From an uncultured Verrucomicrobia subdivision 3 bacterium (GTDB lineage Bacteria; Verrucomicrobiota; Verrucomicrobiia; Limisphaerales; UBA11358): a DNA stretch of 45,358 nucleotides. Each line of letters begins with the position of its first letter. Within the stretch, counting starts at the first letter, position 1. Shown here piece after piece: positions 1-8,242 of the stretch. The translations under genes were made by a program, and so were the position numbers. The stretch covers positions 1 to 45,358 of the forward strand of contig CAIQKM010000189.1 of assembly GCA_903872345.1 (NCBI GenBank), written 5' to 3'. The notes under the pieces were generated by a model. The model made no database searches, was not told the DNA's origin, and saw only the letters and a list, made by a program, of their open reading frames with translations.

Positions 1-120
1 CGGAAAAAACCGATCTGCTGGCTCCAATGCGACCCGAACAGATGCCTTTAGACCTTTTTTGAATCTTGAGGCCGTTTTGAAAAATCTTCAAAAAACGCCC
101 GTTTTTCGCACTTTGACGTT

Positions 121-750
121 TTGAATTTCGTAACACCCTCCTATGGGCTAACCGGTGGCTTGGCCGGTCTTGTCAAATACGGCCTTCGGGGAGAGGAAGT
201 GCCATCACCATCTGAATTTGCCGGATTTTGCCTGCCAACCAGGCAGAATTACACCACCCCCGAAAATCAAAAGCCTCCGTGGATCAAGGCCGCCATGCTG
301 ATTGCCGTCGCGTTCACTACCCTGGGTTTCGCTGCCTGCCTGGTTGTGTCTTTCCTTGATAACGGCGCAACCATAAGCACCAGGGAGCCCTTCACGGTCG
401 CCCATCCTGGCGATTACACGCTCTTTGTAAACCAGGCGCAGTCCGGCCATCCTGGCGAATTCACCATTCGGCCTTCGGCTGGTGGCAAAGCGATCGTGCG
501 CAAACCAATCTGGGGCACCGAGGAACTTCGGATAAACGAACGCCACTATGACGCCATAGGCAATTTTGCCGTAATCTTGCCGGGGTCATATCAAATTGTC
601 GCCCCAGATAATCTGAACATGGACGACATGCACCTTGCCCCGCAGGTAAAGGTCGTAAGCTTATTTGAAACCATGGTGGTATTCATATTGGGGATATTCT
701 TTTTTGTGCGCAGCTTGCCTTTATTCTTCAGGTGTATCAGATCGCTTTAG
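121..750 (+). CDS. Hypothetical two-segment membrane protein
   Basis: I do not recognise this protein. As drawn it has 209 residues with a hydrophobic segment near residues 56-80 and a second near 182-205. Between them is a polar, beta-rich stretch of about 100 residues, probably extracytoplasmic. The start is uncertain. The first possible start is TTG at 121. GTG at 199 has a purine-rich GGGGAG about 5 bases upstream and is a good alternative; the first in-frame ATG (295) would cut into the first hydrophobic segment. It stands alone, with a hairpin-rich repeat after it. A 7-bp perfect inverted repeat (91-97/100-106) lies just upstream. No function can be assigned. Confidence 0.6.
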   Translation: MNFVTPSYGLTGGLAGLVKYGLRGEEVPSPSEFAGFCLPTRQNYTTPENQKPPWIKAAMLIAVAFTTLGFAACLVVSFLDNGATISTREPFTVAHPGDYTLFVNQAQSGHPGEFTIRPSAGGKAIVRKPIWGTEELRINERHYDAIGNFAVILPGSYQIVAPDNLNMDDMHLAPQVKVVSLFETMVVFILGIFFFVRSLPLFFRCIRSL

Positions 751-812
751 CAAATCCAGCTCCGGGCAATTACCGCCATCGGTTTGACCTCTGCCGCCTG
801 CCACACCTTTGA

Positions 813-912
813 GAATCCCAACGGGATTCCGGCCCAAAGCCCAGGGTTGCGAGCTGGCGAGCTACCCTGGGTACACGCCGCCAAACCAACTTCAACCGCA
901 ACGCGGTTGCGG
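813..912. repeat. Three-hairpin intergenic element
   Basis: This gene-free stretch holds three perfect stem-loops in a row. Arms are GAATCCC/GGGATTC (813-819 and 823-829), CCCAGGGT/ACCCTGGG (840-847 and 864-871) and CCGCAAC/GTTGCGG (896-902 and 906-912). There is no coding signal. It lies between two convergent genes and has no T-tract, so it is not a classical terminator. From memory, similar serial-hairpin repeats are dispersed in Planctomycetes-Verrucomicrobia genomes. No second copy is present in this window. Confidence 0.6.
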
Positions 913-983
913 CCCCAATCCGATCGGCCTGTCCAAATCATTCAATTGTCCCGCTGAATTTTGGATGTTTCGGCCCCTGCTCA

Positions 984-3539
984 CTACTGCGCAATCTCAA
1001 AGTCCCCCTTCAGCCGCAGATCAGTGGACGATGCGCCCACCATCACCTTGAACTTGCCCGGTTCCACCAAACGTTTCATCTCCTGATTCCAAATTGCCAG
1101 GCATTCCGGATGAATCACCATCGAGATCGTCTTGCTCTCTCCCGGCTCCAGATGAATCCGGTCAAATCCGCACAGCCGCTCTTCGTACACCGTCACCGAA
1201 CTGAGCACCTGATGCGTGTAAAGCTGCGGAATCTCATCCCCCGCGCGATCCCCCGTGTTCTTGATTTTAAACGTCACCGTGATGTCGCCCGCCGGTGTCT
1301 GCCGACCCGGCGTCACCGACAAATCGCTGTACTTAAATTCCGTGTAGCTTAACCCAAAGCCAAACGGCCAGAGCAGCCCCGCCACATTCACGCGTCCCTT
1401 GCCCGTCGGCTCCACATTCGCCGCCGGTTTGGCCGGGAAATTCATCTCCAGTTGCCCTGTCGTTTTCGGGAAAGTACAGGTCAGCTTGCCACCTGGGTTG
1501 TAGTCGCCAAACAGCGTCTCCACAATCGCATGACCGCCCTCCATCCCCGGCAAAAACGCCTGGAGAATTGCGGGACAAACCCGGTTTGCCCAGTTCAACG
1601 TCACCGGCCGGCCGCTGATATCCACCACAATCACCGGCTTGCCCGTCGCCGCCACCGCGCGGATCAGATCATCCTGCCGCCCCGTCAGATTCAGGCCCGT
1701 GCGCGAACAGTTTTCGCCCACCGTCGCCCGCGTTTCCGGCAACCCGCGCGGCACGTCGCCCACCACCACAATCACCACATCCGCCTGCTTCGCATCCGCC
1801 ACCGCCGCGTCAATCTGCGCCTGCTCCGCCGGGGTCGGCGGCTCCCACATGATTTCCGAGTCCGGCCAGTTCGCGTCAAAATATCCGCAACCCTCCGAAT
1901 ACAGAATCTTCGCCTTGCCTGCAAACCGTTCCTCCAGCGCCTGCCGCACCGTGATCACCGGCGCATTGATCGGACCATAATGATCCTTCGCGTATTCCGG
2001 GTTGTCCGCATTTGGACCGCACACCGCAATGGTTTTGATCTTCGTTTCATCCAGCGGCAGGAGATGCTGCTCATTTTTGAGCAGCACCAGACATTCCCGC
2101 GAAGCCCGCCGCGCCAGCGCCACGTTTTCCGGACTCAACACCGTCGCATCCGCATTCGTCAGCGGACGGTACGGTTCGTCAAACAACCCCTCCCAGAATT
2201 TCACGCGCAACACATCACGCACCCGGTCATCCAAGACCGACATCGGCACCGTGCCCTCGCGCACCAACTCGCGCAGCGGCAACACATACGTCTGCGGCGG
2301 CGTGAACGTTGTACGCACATTCAAACCCGCCATCACCGCCTGCCGCACCGCGTCCTTCATGTCGCTGGCGGTGTGATGCTTCTCGGCCAGATATTCCACC
2401 GCGTCGCTGTCGCTCACCACGTAACCCTTGAACCCAAACCGCGTCCGCAATACATCCGTCAAATAATAATGACTCCCCGCAATCGGCACGCCGTCGTAGT
2501 CGTTGTACGACGCCATCACCCCCAGCGGATTCGCCTCGCGAATCACCCGTTCATACGGCCAGAGATGAATCATCTCCGCCTCGCGGGGCGAACAGCGCGG
2601 GTCCGTCCGCGAAAACCCTTCCCGCGCGCCCTTGTTGTCTGCATAGATGCAAAAATGCTTCATCGTGGAAACAATCTGCTGACTCTGGATGCCCTTCACC
2701 ATCTGAATGGCCAGTTCGGAAACCAGAAACGGATCCTCGCCATACGACTCCAGACACCGCCCCCACCGCGGATCGCGCATCACATCCATGATCGGCGCAT
2801 ACACATTCACATACCCCAGCGCATGCGCCTCACGACCGGTCACTTCGCCCACCTTGCGAATCAGCTCGCGATCCCACGTCTGCCCCAGGCCGAGCTGCGT
2901 TGGAAAATCCGTCGCCTTGAAATGTTCCACCCCGCGAATGCCTTCATCCGTGAATTCCGCCGGCACCCCCAGCCGCGTGTCCTCAATGAAAAACCGCTGC
3001 ACCTCATTCAGCGCCCACACGTGCTTGGACGCCGGCCAGATGTACGCGTTGCCCGGCAAATCCTTCTTGTAGTAGGGATACCCCGTCAGATCTTCGTCAA
3101 TATTCGCCACCCCGTCATGCCAAAAGGCATTATGCCAGTTCGTCGTCGGCAGATAATCCGGCAGCACCCGCTTGTACCCGTACAGCGTGGCCAACTGCGC
3201 CGTCTTTTCCTCCAATGTCATTTGCGACAGCAAATCCTCCACCCGCCGGTCAATCGGCTGGGTCGAATCTTCGTAAACATCCTTCTTGCCGTTTTTGTTC
3301 AAGTCCGTCCAACCCGCATGATAAATATTCGTCCGCGTCACCACCGCCTGCCCCGACTTCATGCACTCCTCATACGTCGGCGCGTACAGCAAGCCGTCAT
3401 CGTGAGTAATCACCACCGCCGTTTTGGTGCCCGCATTGTCCGTGTTGCTGTCGGAATTGGTGGTCTGCGCCAGCCCCGCAAGCCCGGCGAACAGCCAATT
3501 GGCACCAGATAAAATCAAAACCTTCGTGTTCCATTTCAT
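984..3539 (-). CDS. Secreted GH3 family glycoside hydrolase (beta-glucosidase-like)
   Basis: The 851-residue protein has the GH3 layout: N-terminal TIM-barrel, second alpha/beta sandwich and a C-terminal fibronectin III-like domain. The nucleophile motif VVSDSDAV places the catalytic aspartate near residue 377; a conserved MKHF motif lies upstream. The end matches the FnIII-like domain (PQLYTHQ, ERLCGF, LEPGESKTI). I chose ATG at 3539 because it begins a signal peptide (MKWNTKVLILSGANWLFAG, then LAQ), so export is expected; the open frame continues 48 codons upstream without support. GH3 enzymes remove terminal beta-glucosyl, beta-xylosyl or related units; the exact sugar cannot be read from the sequence. 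It follows the AraC-type gene on the same strand after 244 bases that carry repeated CGATAA motifs. Confidence 0.93.
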   Translation of the reverse strand: MKWNTKVLILSGANWLFAGLAGLAQTTNSDSNTDNAGTKTAVVITHDDGLLYAPTYEECMKSGQAVVTRTNIYHAGWTDLNKNGKKDVYEDSTQPIDRRVEDLLSQMTLEEKTAQLATLYGYKRVLPDYLPTTNWHNAFWHDGVANIDEDLTGYPYYKKDLPGNAYIWPASKHVWALNEVQRFFIEDTRLGVPAEFTDEGIRGVEHFKATDFPTQLGLGQTWDRELIRKVGEVTGREAHALGYVNVYAPIMDVMRDPRWGRCLESYGEDPFLVSELAIQMVKGIQSQQIVSTMKHFCIYADNKGAREGFSRTDPRCSPREAEMIHLWPYERVIREANPLGVMASYNDYDGVPIAGSHYYLTDVLRTRFGFKGYVVSDSDAVEYLAEKHHTASDMKDAVRQAVMAGLNVRTTFTPPQTYVLPLRELVREGTVPMSVLDDRVRDVLRVKFWEGLFDEPYRPLTNADATVLSPENVALARRASRECLVLLKNEQHLLPLDETKIKTIAVCGPNADNPEYAKDHYGPINAPVITVRQALEERFAGKAKILYSEGCGYFDANWPDSEIMWEPPTPAEQAQIDAAVADAKQADVVIVVVGDVPRGLPETRATVGENCSRTGLNLTGRQDDLIRAVAATGKPVIVVDISGRPVTLNWANRVCPAILQAFLPGMEGGHAIVETLFGDYNPGGKLTCTFPKTTGQLEMNFPAKPAANVEPTGKGRVNVAGLLWPFGFGLSYTEFKYSDLSVTPGRQTPAGDITVTFKIKNTGDRAGDEIPQLYTHQVLSSVTVYEERLCGFDRIHLEPGESKTISMVIHPECLAIWNQEMKRLVEPGKFKVMVGASSTDLRLKGDFEIAQ

Positions 3540-3613
3540 GGGACGTATATTTGAGCGCAAATCCGAAGCAATAGTCAATGTCTGCGTTTCCCGGTCGCCC
3601 GATCGCAGTACGT

Positions 3614-3707
3614 CGATAATCGGTGTCAGCCAAGGCGTGGCGCATCTGACACCGCCTGTAACGATAATTGGGGCCAGCGTCACGCCGGCAATGCGCCTTT
3701 ATCGTTA
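3614..3707. promoter_or_regulatory. Candidate AraC-type operator upstream of GH3 gene
   Basis: Between the regulator and the GH3 gene are a direct repeat CGATAATYGG (3614-3623 and 3662-3671) and a perfect 9-bp inverted repeat TAACGATAA/TTATCGTTA (3659-3667 and 3699-3707). The inverted arms start 40 bases apart, close to four helical turns. A related TATCGTTGT lies at 4771-4779 in the divergent promoter region, and the palindrome TAACGTTA overlaps the regulator's start (4671-4678). Binding by the neighbouring AraC protein is inferred, not shown. Confidence 0.35.
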
Positions 3708-3783
3708 TAACATTGCTGTTTTACGGATTCGGGAAAATTTCCCACGCCTTTTCCGCCCGACCCCATTTATGCCCAATGTAATA

Positions 3784-4671
3784 TCAGCCCTTCCGCATGG
3801 CCCGGTATCCCGTCGGGGTGGCTTCGTTCACCTTGCGGAAAAGCCGCGAGAAGTGGAGCGGATCGGCATAGCCCAGTTCCGCCGCCACCTGCTTCACCGT
3901 CAGGTCCGTGGTGTCCAGCAATTGGCAGGCCCGGTGCATGCGCAGCCGCGTAAAATAATCAATCGGCGCATAGCCGGTCTGAGTCTTGAACAGCGCCGTG
4001 TATTGCGACCGGGAAAGATTGGCCACGCCCGCCAGCGCCGCCAGTTGCAAATTGCTGCCCAAGTGCTCCTTCATGTACTGGATGGTGCGCGCAATTTTTT
4101 GAGCCGGTGAAGGCTGTCCGGCCGCATCGCCGCGATGATTGCGAATGATTGCCGCCAGCAAATGCGCCAACGTCTGCGAAGCATAGAGCAATTGCAGCGT
4201 GGTGTACCCATGCTCCACGCAATCCAGCAATTCTTCAAACAAAGCCAGCACCTGGTCATCCTCGCCCAACCGCAGCACCGACTGCTCCACGGTAACGCCC
4301 ATTTCCGCCATAAAGGCCGGCAGCAACGAACCGCCCGCATGAAACCAGTGAATGGACCACGGACGCGCCACATCTGCCCCATACACATGCGGCACCCGCG
4401 GCGGAACAACCAGCAAATCGCCGGGCTTCACGGTCACACGGCGGCCGCCCAGTTCGCACCAGCCCAAACCTTTGGCGCAATAAATAAACACCGCCTGCTC
4501 CACCCCGGCCGGCCGTTCCCGCAAATGCTCCCGCGCATGGGGAAACCAGCCAACATCCGTCGGTAGCAAACCACGGGTCAGCACATGTTCCGCCGAGCGC
4601 TCGATCACCGAGCGCGGCAAAACCACAATTCGCTGCCCCGGAAATCCCTGGGGCTTTTCGCGCAGTTGCAT
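3784..4671 (-). CDS. AraC/XylS family transcriptional regulator
   Basis: This is a one-component sugar-responsive regulator. Residues about 50-135 form a cupin-like ligand domain (VKPGDLLVVPPRVPHVYG). The last 100 residues carry the paired helix-turn-helix region (IQYMKEHLGSNLQLAALAG, then LSRSQYTALFKTQTGYAP, and AAELGYADPLHFSRLFRK). That is the usual AraC length and order. I chose ATG at 4671 (295 residues); GTG at 4707 would add 12 residues, and neither has a clear ribosome site. It sits between the GH3 gene, which it precedes, and the divergent DUF5107/GH2/GH27/porter series, the usual position for a local regulator of a sugar-use locus. The effector is probably a galactoside, gluco-oligosaccharide or released monosaccharide; this is inference. 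Confidence 0.93.
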   Translation of the reverse strand: MQLREKPQGFPGQRIVVLPRSVIERSAEHVLTRGLLPTDVGWFPHAREHLRERPAGVEQAVFIYCAKGLGWCELGGRRVTVKPGDLLVVPPRVPHVYGADVARPWSIHWFHAGGSLLPAFMAEMGVTVEQSVLRLGEDDQVLALFEELLDCVEHGYTTLQLLYASQTLAHLLAAIIRNHRGDAAGQPSPAQKIARTIQYMKEHLGSNLQLAALAGVANLSRSQYTALFKTQTGYAPIDYFTRLRMHRACQLLDTTDLTVKQVAAELGYADPLHFSRLFRKVNEATPTGYRAMRKG

Positions 4672-4837
4672 AACGTTATCTGGTTGATAGCCGCTTTCTT
4701 TTACCACGTCATCGGATTTTTATCCATGTGAAACGGCGGATCGTCCATTTTGCTGGCGACAGAATTTGCCTATCGTTGTCAAAACTGCAATCCCGGCCTG
4801 CCACCACCTGTGTCCTGTCCTGATTGCTCCGGCAAAA

Positions 4838-7800
4838 ATGAGCACACCTGTCAGCATCAAAAAAGAGCCGCTGGTCATCCCGACCTGGCTGCCCCTCGCC
4901 CCGGACAAGAATCCGATGTTTTTGGAGAAGCGCGTGTACCAGGGCAGCAGCGGCCGCATCTATCCTCTGCCCTTCACCGACCGCATTGCCGAGACGCCCG
5001 TGGACCGCGCCTGGCAGGCCGTGTGGATTGAAAACGAATTTGTGCGCGTGCTGGTGCTGCCGGAAATCGGCGGCCGCATCCACGCCATCCAAGACAAGAC
5101 CAACGGTTACGACCTGATATACAATCAGCACGTCATCAAACCCGCGCTGGTGGGCTTGGCCGGACCGTGGATTTCCGGCGGCATTGAATTCAACTGGCCC
5201 CAGCATCATCGGCCCGCCACGTTTTTGCCGGCGGCCTGTGAAATCGAGGAGCACGCCGATGGCTCCAAAACCGTCTGGTGCAGCGACCACGATCCGATGA
5301 CCCGCATGAAAGGCATGCACGGCATCTGCCTGCATCCCGGCAAAAGTTTCGTGGAACTCAAGGCGCGCGCCTTCAATCGCACGCCCTATGTGCAAAGCTT
5401 CCTGTGGTGGGCGAACGTGGCCACCCGCGTGCATGAAGCGTACCAAAGTTTCTTCCCGCCGGATGTGTATTACATCGCCGACCACGCCAAACGCGCCACC
5501 AGCGAATATCCGCTGGCCCAGGGCCATTATTACGGCGTCAATTATGGCGAACGCGGTGCCAACGGCATTCCGGCGGGCGAAGTGCCCGCCCAATTCATCC
5601 CGCCGCACGCCGGCAAGACGACGATTCCCGGTCTGCCCCATTACGCTCCCAATGATCTGTCCTTCTACGCCAACATCCCCGTGCCCACCTCCTACATGTG
5701 CATGGGCAGTCAGGAAGATTTCTTTGGCGGCTACGATTACGCCGCGCAGGCCGGCATTATTCACATTGCCAACCACCATATCTCACCCGGCAAAAAACAA
5801 TGGACGTGGGGCAATCAGGAATTCGGCTACGCCTGGGACCGCAATCTGACCGGCCGCGACGCCAAGGGCGAATTCGGTCCGTACATCGAAATCATGGCCG
5901 GTGTCTATACGGACAATCAGCCGGACTTTAGCTTCCTGCAACCGGGCGAAACCAAAACTTGGAGTCAATACTGGTATCCCCTTCGCGTCATCGGTCCGGC
6001 CCGGCACGCCAATTTGGCCGCCGCCATTGCCCTCCAGCCGGTTTCCGAACGGCATGGACAATTATCCATTGGCGTTGCGGTGACTGAAATTTTCAAGCAA
6101 GTCAACCTGTTAATCTCCGCGAAAGGTAAACGGCTGCTCGGAAAAACTCTGACCCTATCGCCCGGCGAACCGTTCACGAGCGTCCTTACTCTGCCCCGTG
6201 GCATCGTGGAAACCGACCTCACCATCCGCGTCACCGACCAGGCCGGCCAGGAAATCATCACCTACCAACCCAAGCCCCGCGTGAAAGGCGAAGTGCCGCC
6301 GCCCGCCACGGAGCCCGCCGCCCCCGAAGCCATCACGAGCACTGATGAACTGTTCATCACCGGCCTGCATCTCGATCAATACCGTCATGCCACCCGTTCC
6401 CCGATGCTTTATTGGCAGGAGGCGTTGCGCCGCGACCCGCTGGACTCACGCTGCAACAACGCCCTCGGCCTCTGGCATCTCCGGCGTGGTGAATTCACCC
6501 CCGCCGAAAAACATTTTCGCCAGGCCATCGAACGTCTCACCCGCCGCAATCCCAATCCCTACGACGGCGAAGCCTACTACCATCTCGGCCTCTGCCTGCG
6601 CTTTCAGAATCGCGATACCGAAGCCTACGCCGCCTTTTACAAAGCCACTTGGAATCAAGCCTGGCAAGCCGCCGGTTACCATGCCTTGGCCGAATTTGAT
6701 GCCAAAAAATCCGATTGGGCCGCCGCGCTAAATCACTTGGACCATTCCTTGCGCTTTAACACGGACAACACCCGCGCCCGCAATCTCAAGGCAATGGTCC
6801 TGCGCGAATTGGGCCGTTCCACCGAAGCGAATGAGTTGTTACGCGCCACACTGACCCTCGACCCGCTGGACTGGTGGGCGCGGTGGTTGAACTCGGAACC
6901 ATTAACCTGCGATTTGCCGACCAAGCTTGACCTCGCCCACGACCTCGCCCGGGCCGGATTCATTGCCCCGGCCATAACCATCCTGAAATCCGGCACTGCA
7001 CCAGACCAAGACCTGCCCACGCAAAGTCTGGGTGCCGCGCCTTTGGCAGCCTACACACTCGGCTGGTTGCAGGGTCTGGCAGGAAACCCCAAAGCGGCGC
7101 TCACTCAATTCAAGCAAGCCGCCCGCCTCGCGCCGGACTACTGTTTTCCGTCACGTCTGGAAGACATCGCCATCCTCAAAAACGCCATCCAAGCCAATGA
7201 GCTGGATACCCGCGCCCCATATTATCTTGGCAATCTGCTGTATGACCGCCGCCGCCCCGCCGAAGCCATCCGCCTCTGGGAACGTAGCGCCCGGCTGGAT
7301 TCAAAGTTCTCGATTGTCTGGCGCAATCTGGGCATTGCCTACTTCAACGTTTCCCGGCAACCCGCCAAAGCCCGCGCCGCCTACGAAAAAGCCATCCGCG
7401 CCAATCCCGCCGATGCGCGGCTGGTTTACGAACGCGACCAACTCTGGAAACGGCTCGGCGAAACTCCGGTCCGGCGTCTGCACGAACTCTCCAAACACGC
7501 GCAACTCGTCGAGCAACGCGATGACCTGAGCGTGGAATTCTGCGCCCTGTTGAACCAGACCGGTCGCCACACCGAAGCCCGGGAACTGCTCGCGCATCGG
7601 AATTTCCAACCCTGGGAAGGCGGCGAAGGCGCTGCCCTCGGCCAGCACGTTCGCACCGAACTCGCCCTGGGGCGCGCCGCCTTGGCGAAGAAGTCTTATC
7701 AACAAGCCGTCGAACATTTCAAAAGCGCCCTGCGCTCCCCGGAAAACCTGGGCGAAGCCAAGCATCTGCTGGCCAACCAAAGCGACATCCATTACTGGCT

Positions 7801-8239
7801 CGGACTGGCCTTCGACCAACTGGGCGAAAAGTCGTCAGCCCGGCAACACTGGCTCGCCGCCGCCAACTTCAAGGGCGATTTCCAAGAAATGAGCGTGCGC
7901 GCCTTCAGCGAAATGACCTATTACTCCGCACTGTCATGGCAAAAGCTGGGCCAAAAAACCAAGGCGACCCGTCTGTTGCGCGGCCTGCTGACCCACGCCC
8001 GGCAGTTGCAAAAGGCAAAGGCGAAAACTGATTACTTCGCCACCTCCCTGCCCACCATGCTGCTGTTTGATGACGATATTCAATACCGGCAGGAAACCAC
8101 CGCGCTCTTTCTGCAAGCCCAGGCACAACTAGGCTTGGGCCACACCGCCCCGGGCCGAAAACTGTTGCACACCGTCCTGAAACGCGACCCCAACCACGCC
8201 CTCGCCGCCGACCTGTTGGCCGAAACCGCCACCCGCTGA
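4838..8239 (+). CDS. DUF5107 and tetratricopeptide-repeat protein
   Basis: The 1133-residue protein has an N-terminal DUF5107 region (about residues 30-330), a family thought to have a galactose-mutarotase-like beta-sandwich; typical stretches are LVLPEIGGRIHAIQDK and GGIEFNWPQHHRP. A linker domain follows, and from about residue 500 to the end the protein is helical TPR repeats (LGLWHLRRGEFTPAEKHF, YYHLGLCLRFQNRDTEAY, LGNLLYDRRRPAEAIRLW). There is no signal peptide, so it is probably cytosolic, unlike the exported enzymes next to it. ATG at 4838 was chosen; an in-frame TTG at 4766 gives an unconvincing extension. It leads the plus-strand series, and the GH2 gene begins 3 bases after its stop, so the two are surely co-transcribed. 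Activity is unknown; a sugar-binding or sugar-processing scaffold is a guess. Confidence 0.9.
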   Translation: MSTPVSIKKEPLVIPTWLPLAPDKNPMFLEKRVYQGSSGRIYPLPFTDRIAETPVDRAWQAVWIENEFVRVLVLPEIGGRIHAIQDKTNGYDLIYNQHVIKPALVGLAGPWISGGIEFNWPQHHRPATFLPAACEIEEHADGSKTVWCSDHDPMTRMKGMHGICLHPGKSFVELKARAFNRTPYVQSFLWWANVATRVHEAYQSFFPPDVYYIADHAKRATSEYPLAQGHYYGVNYGERGANGIPAGEVPAQFIPPHAGKTTIPGLPHYAPNDLSFYANIPVPTSYMCMGSQEDFFGGYDYAAQAGIIHIANHHISPGKKQWTWGNQEFGYAWDRNLTGRDAKGEFGPYIEIMAGVYTDNQPDFSFLQPGETKTWSQYWYPLRVIGPARHANLAAAIALQPVSERHGQLSIGVAVTEIFKQVNLLISAKGKRLLGKTLTLSPGEPFTSVLTLPRGIVETDLTIRVTDQAGQEIITYQPKPRVKGEVPPPATEPAAPEAITSTDELFITGLHLDQYRHATRSPMLYWQEALRRDPLDSRCNNALGLWHLRRGEFTPAEKHFRQAIERLTRRNPNPYDGEAYYHLGLCLRFQNRDTEAYAAFYKATWNQAWQAAGYHALAEFDAKKSDWAAALNHLDHSLRFNTDNTRARNLKAMVLRELGRSTEANELLRATLTLDPLDWWARWLNSEPLTCDLPTKLDLAHDLARAGFIAPAITILKSGTAPDQDLPTQSLGAAPLAAYTLGWLQGLAGNPKAALTQFKQAARLAPDYCFPSRLEDIAILKNAIQANELDTRAPYYLGNLLYDRRRPAEAIRLWERSARLDSKFSIVWRNLGIAYFNVSRQPAKARAAYEKAIRANPADARLVYERDQLWKRLGETPVRRLHELSKHAQLVEQRDDLSVEFCALLNQTGRHTEARELLAHRNFQPWEGGEGAALGQHVRTELALGRAALAKKSYQQAVEHFKSALRSPENLGEAKHLLANQSDIHYWLGLAFDQLGEKSSARQHWLAAANFKGDFQEMSVRAFSEMTYYSALSWQKLGQKTKATRLLRGLLTHARQLQKAKAKTDYFATSLPTMLLFDDDIQYRQETTALFLQAQAQLGLGHTAPGRKLLHTVLKRDPNHALAADLLAETATR

Positions 8240-8242
8240 AAT

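Noticed and set aside
1..120. Open frame entering from the left edge (ending near 123)
   Set aside because: The translation is short and featureless; it could be the end of a gene outside the window, but nothing supports it.
1452..3512. 686-codon open frame opposite the GH3 gene
   Set aside because: It is Arg/His/Pro-rich with no domain, and mirrors the codon bias of the clear GH3 gene on the other strand.
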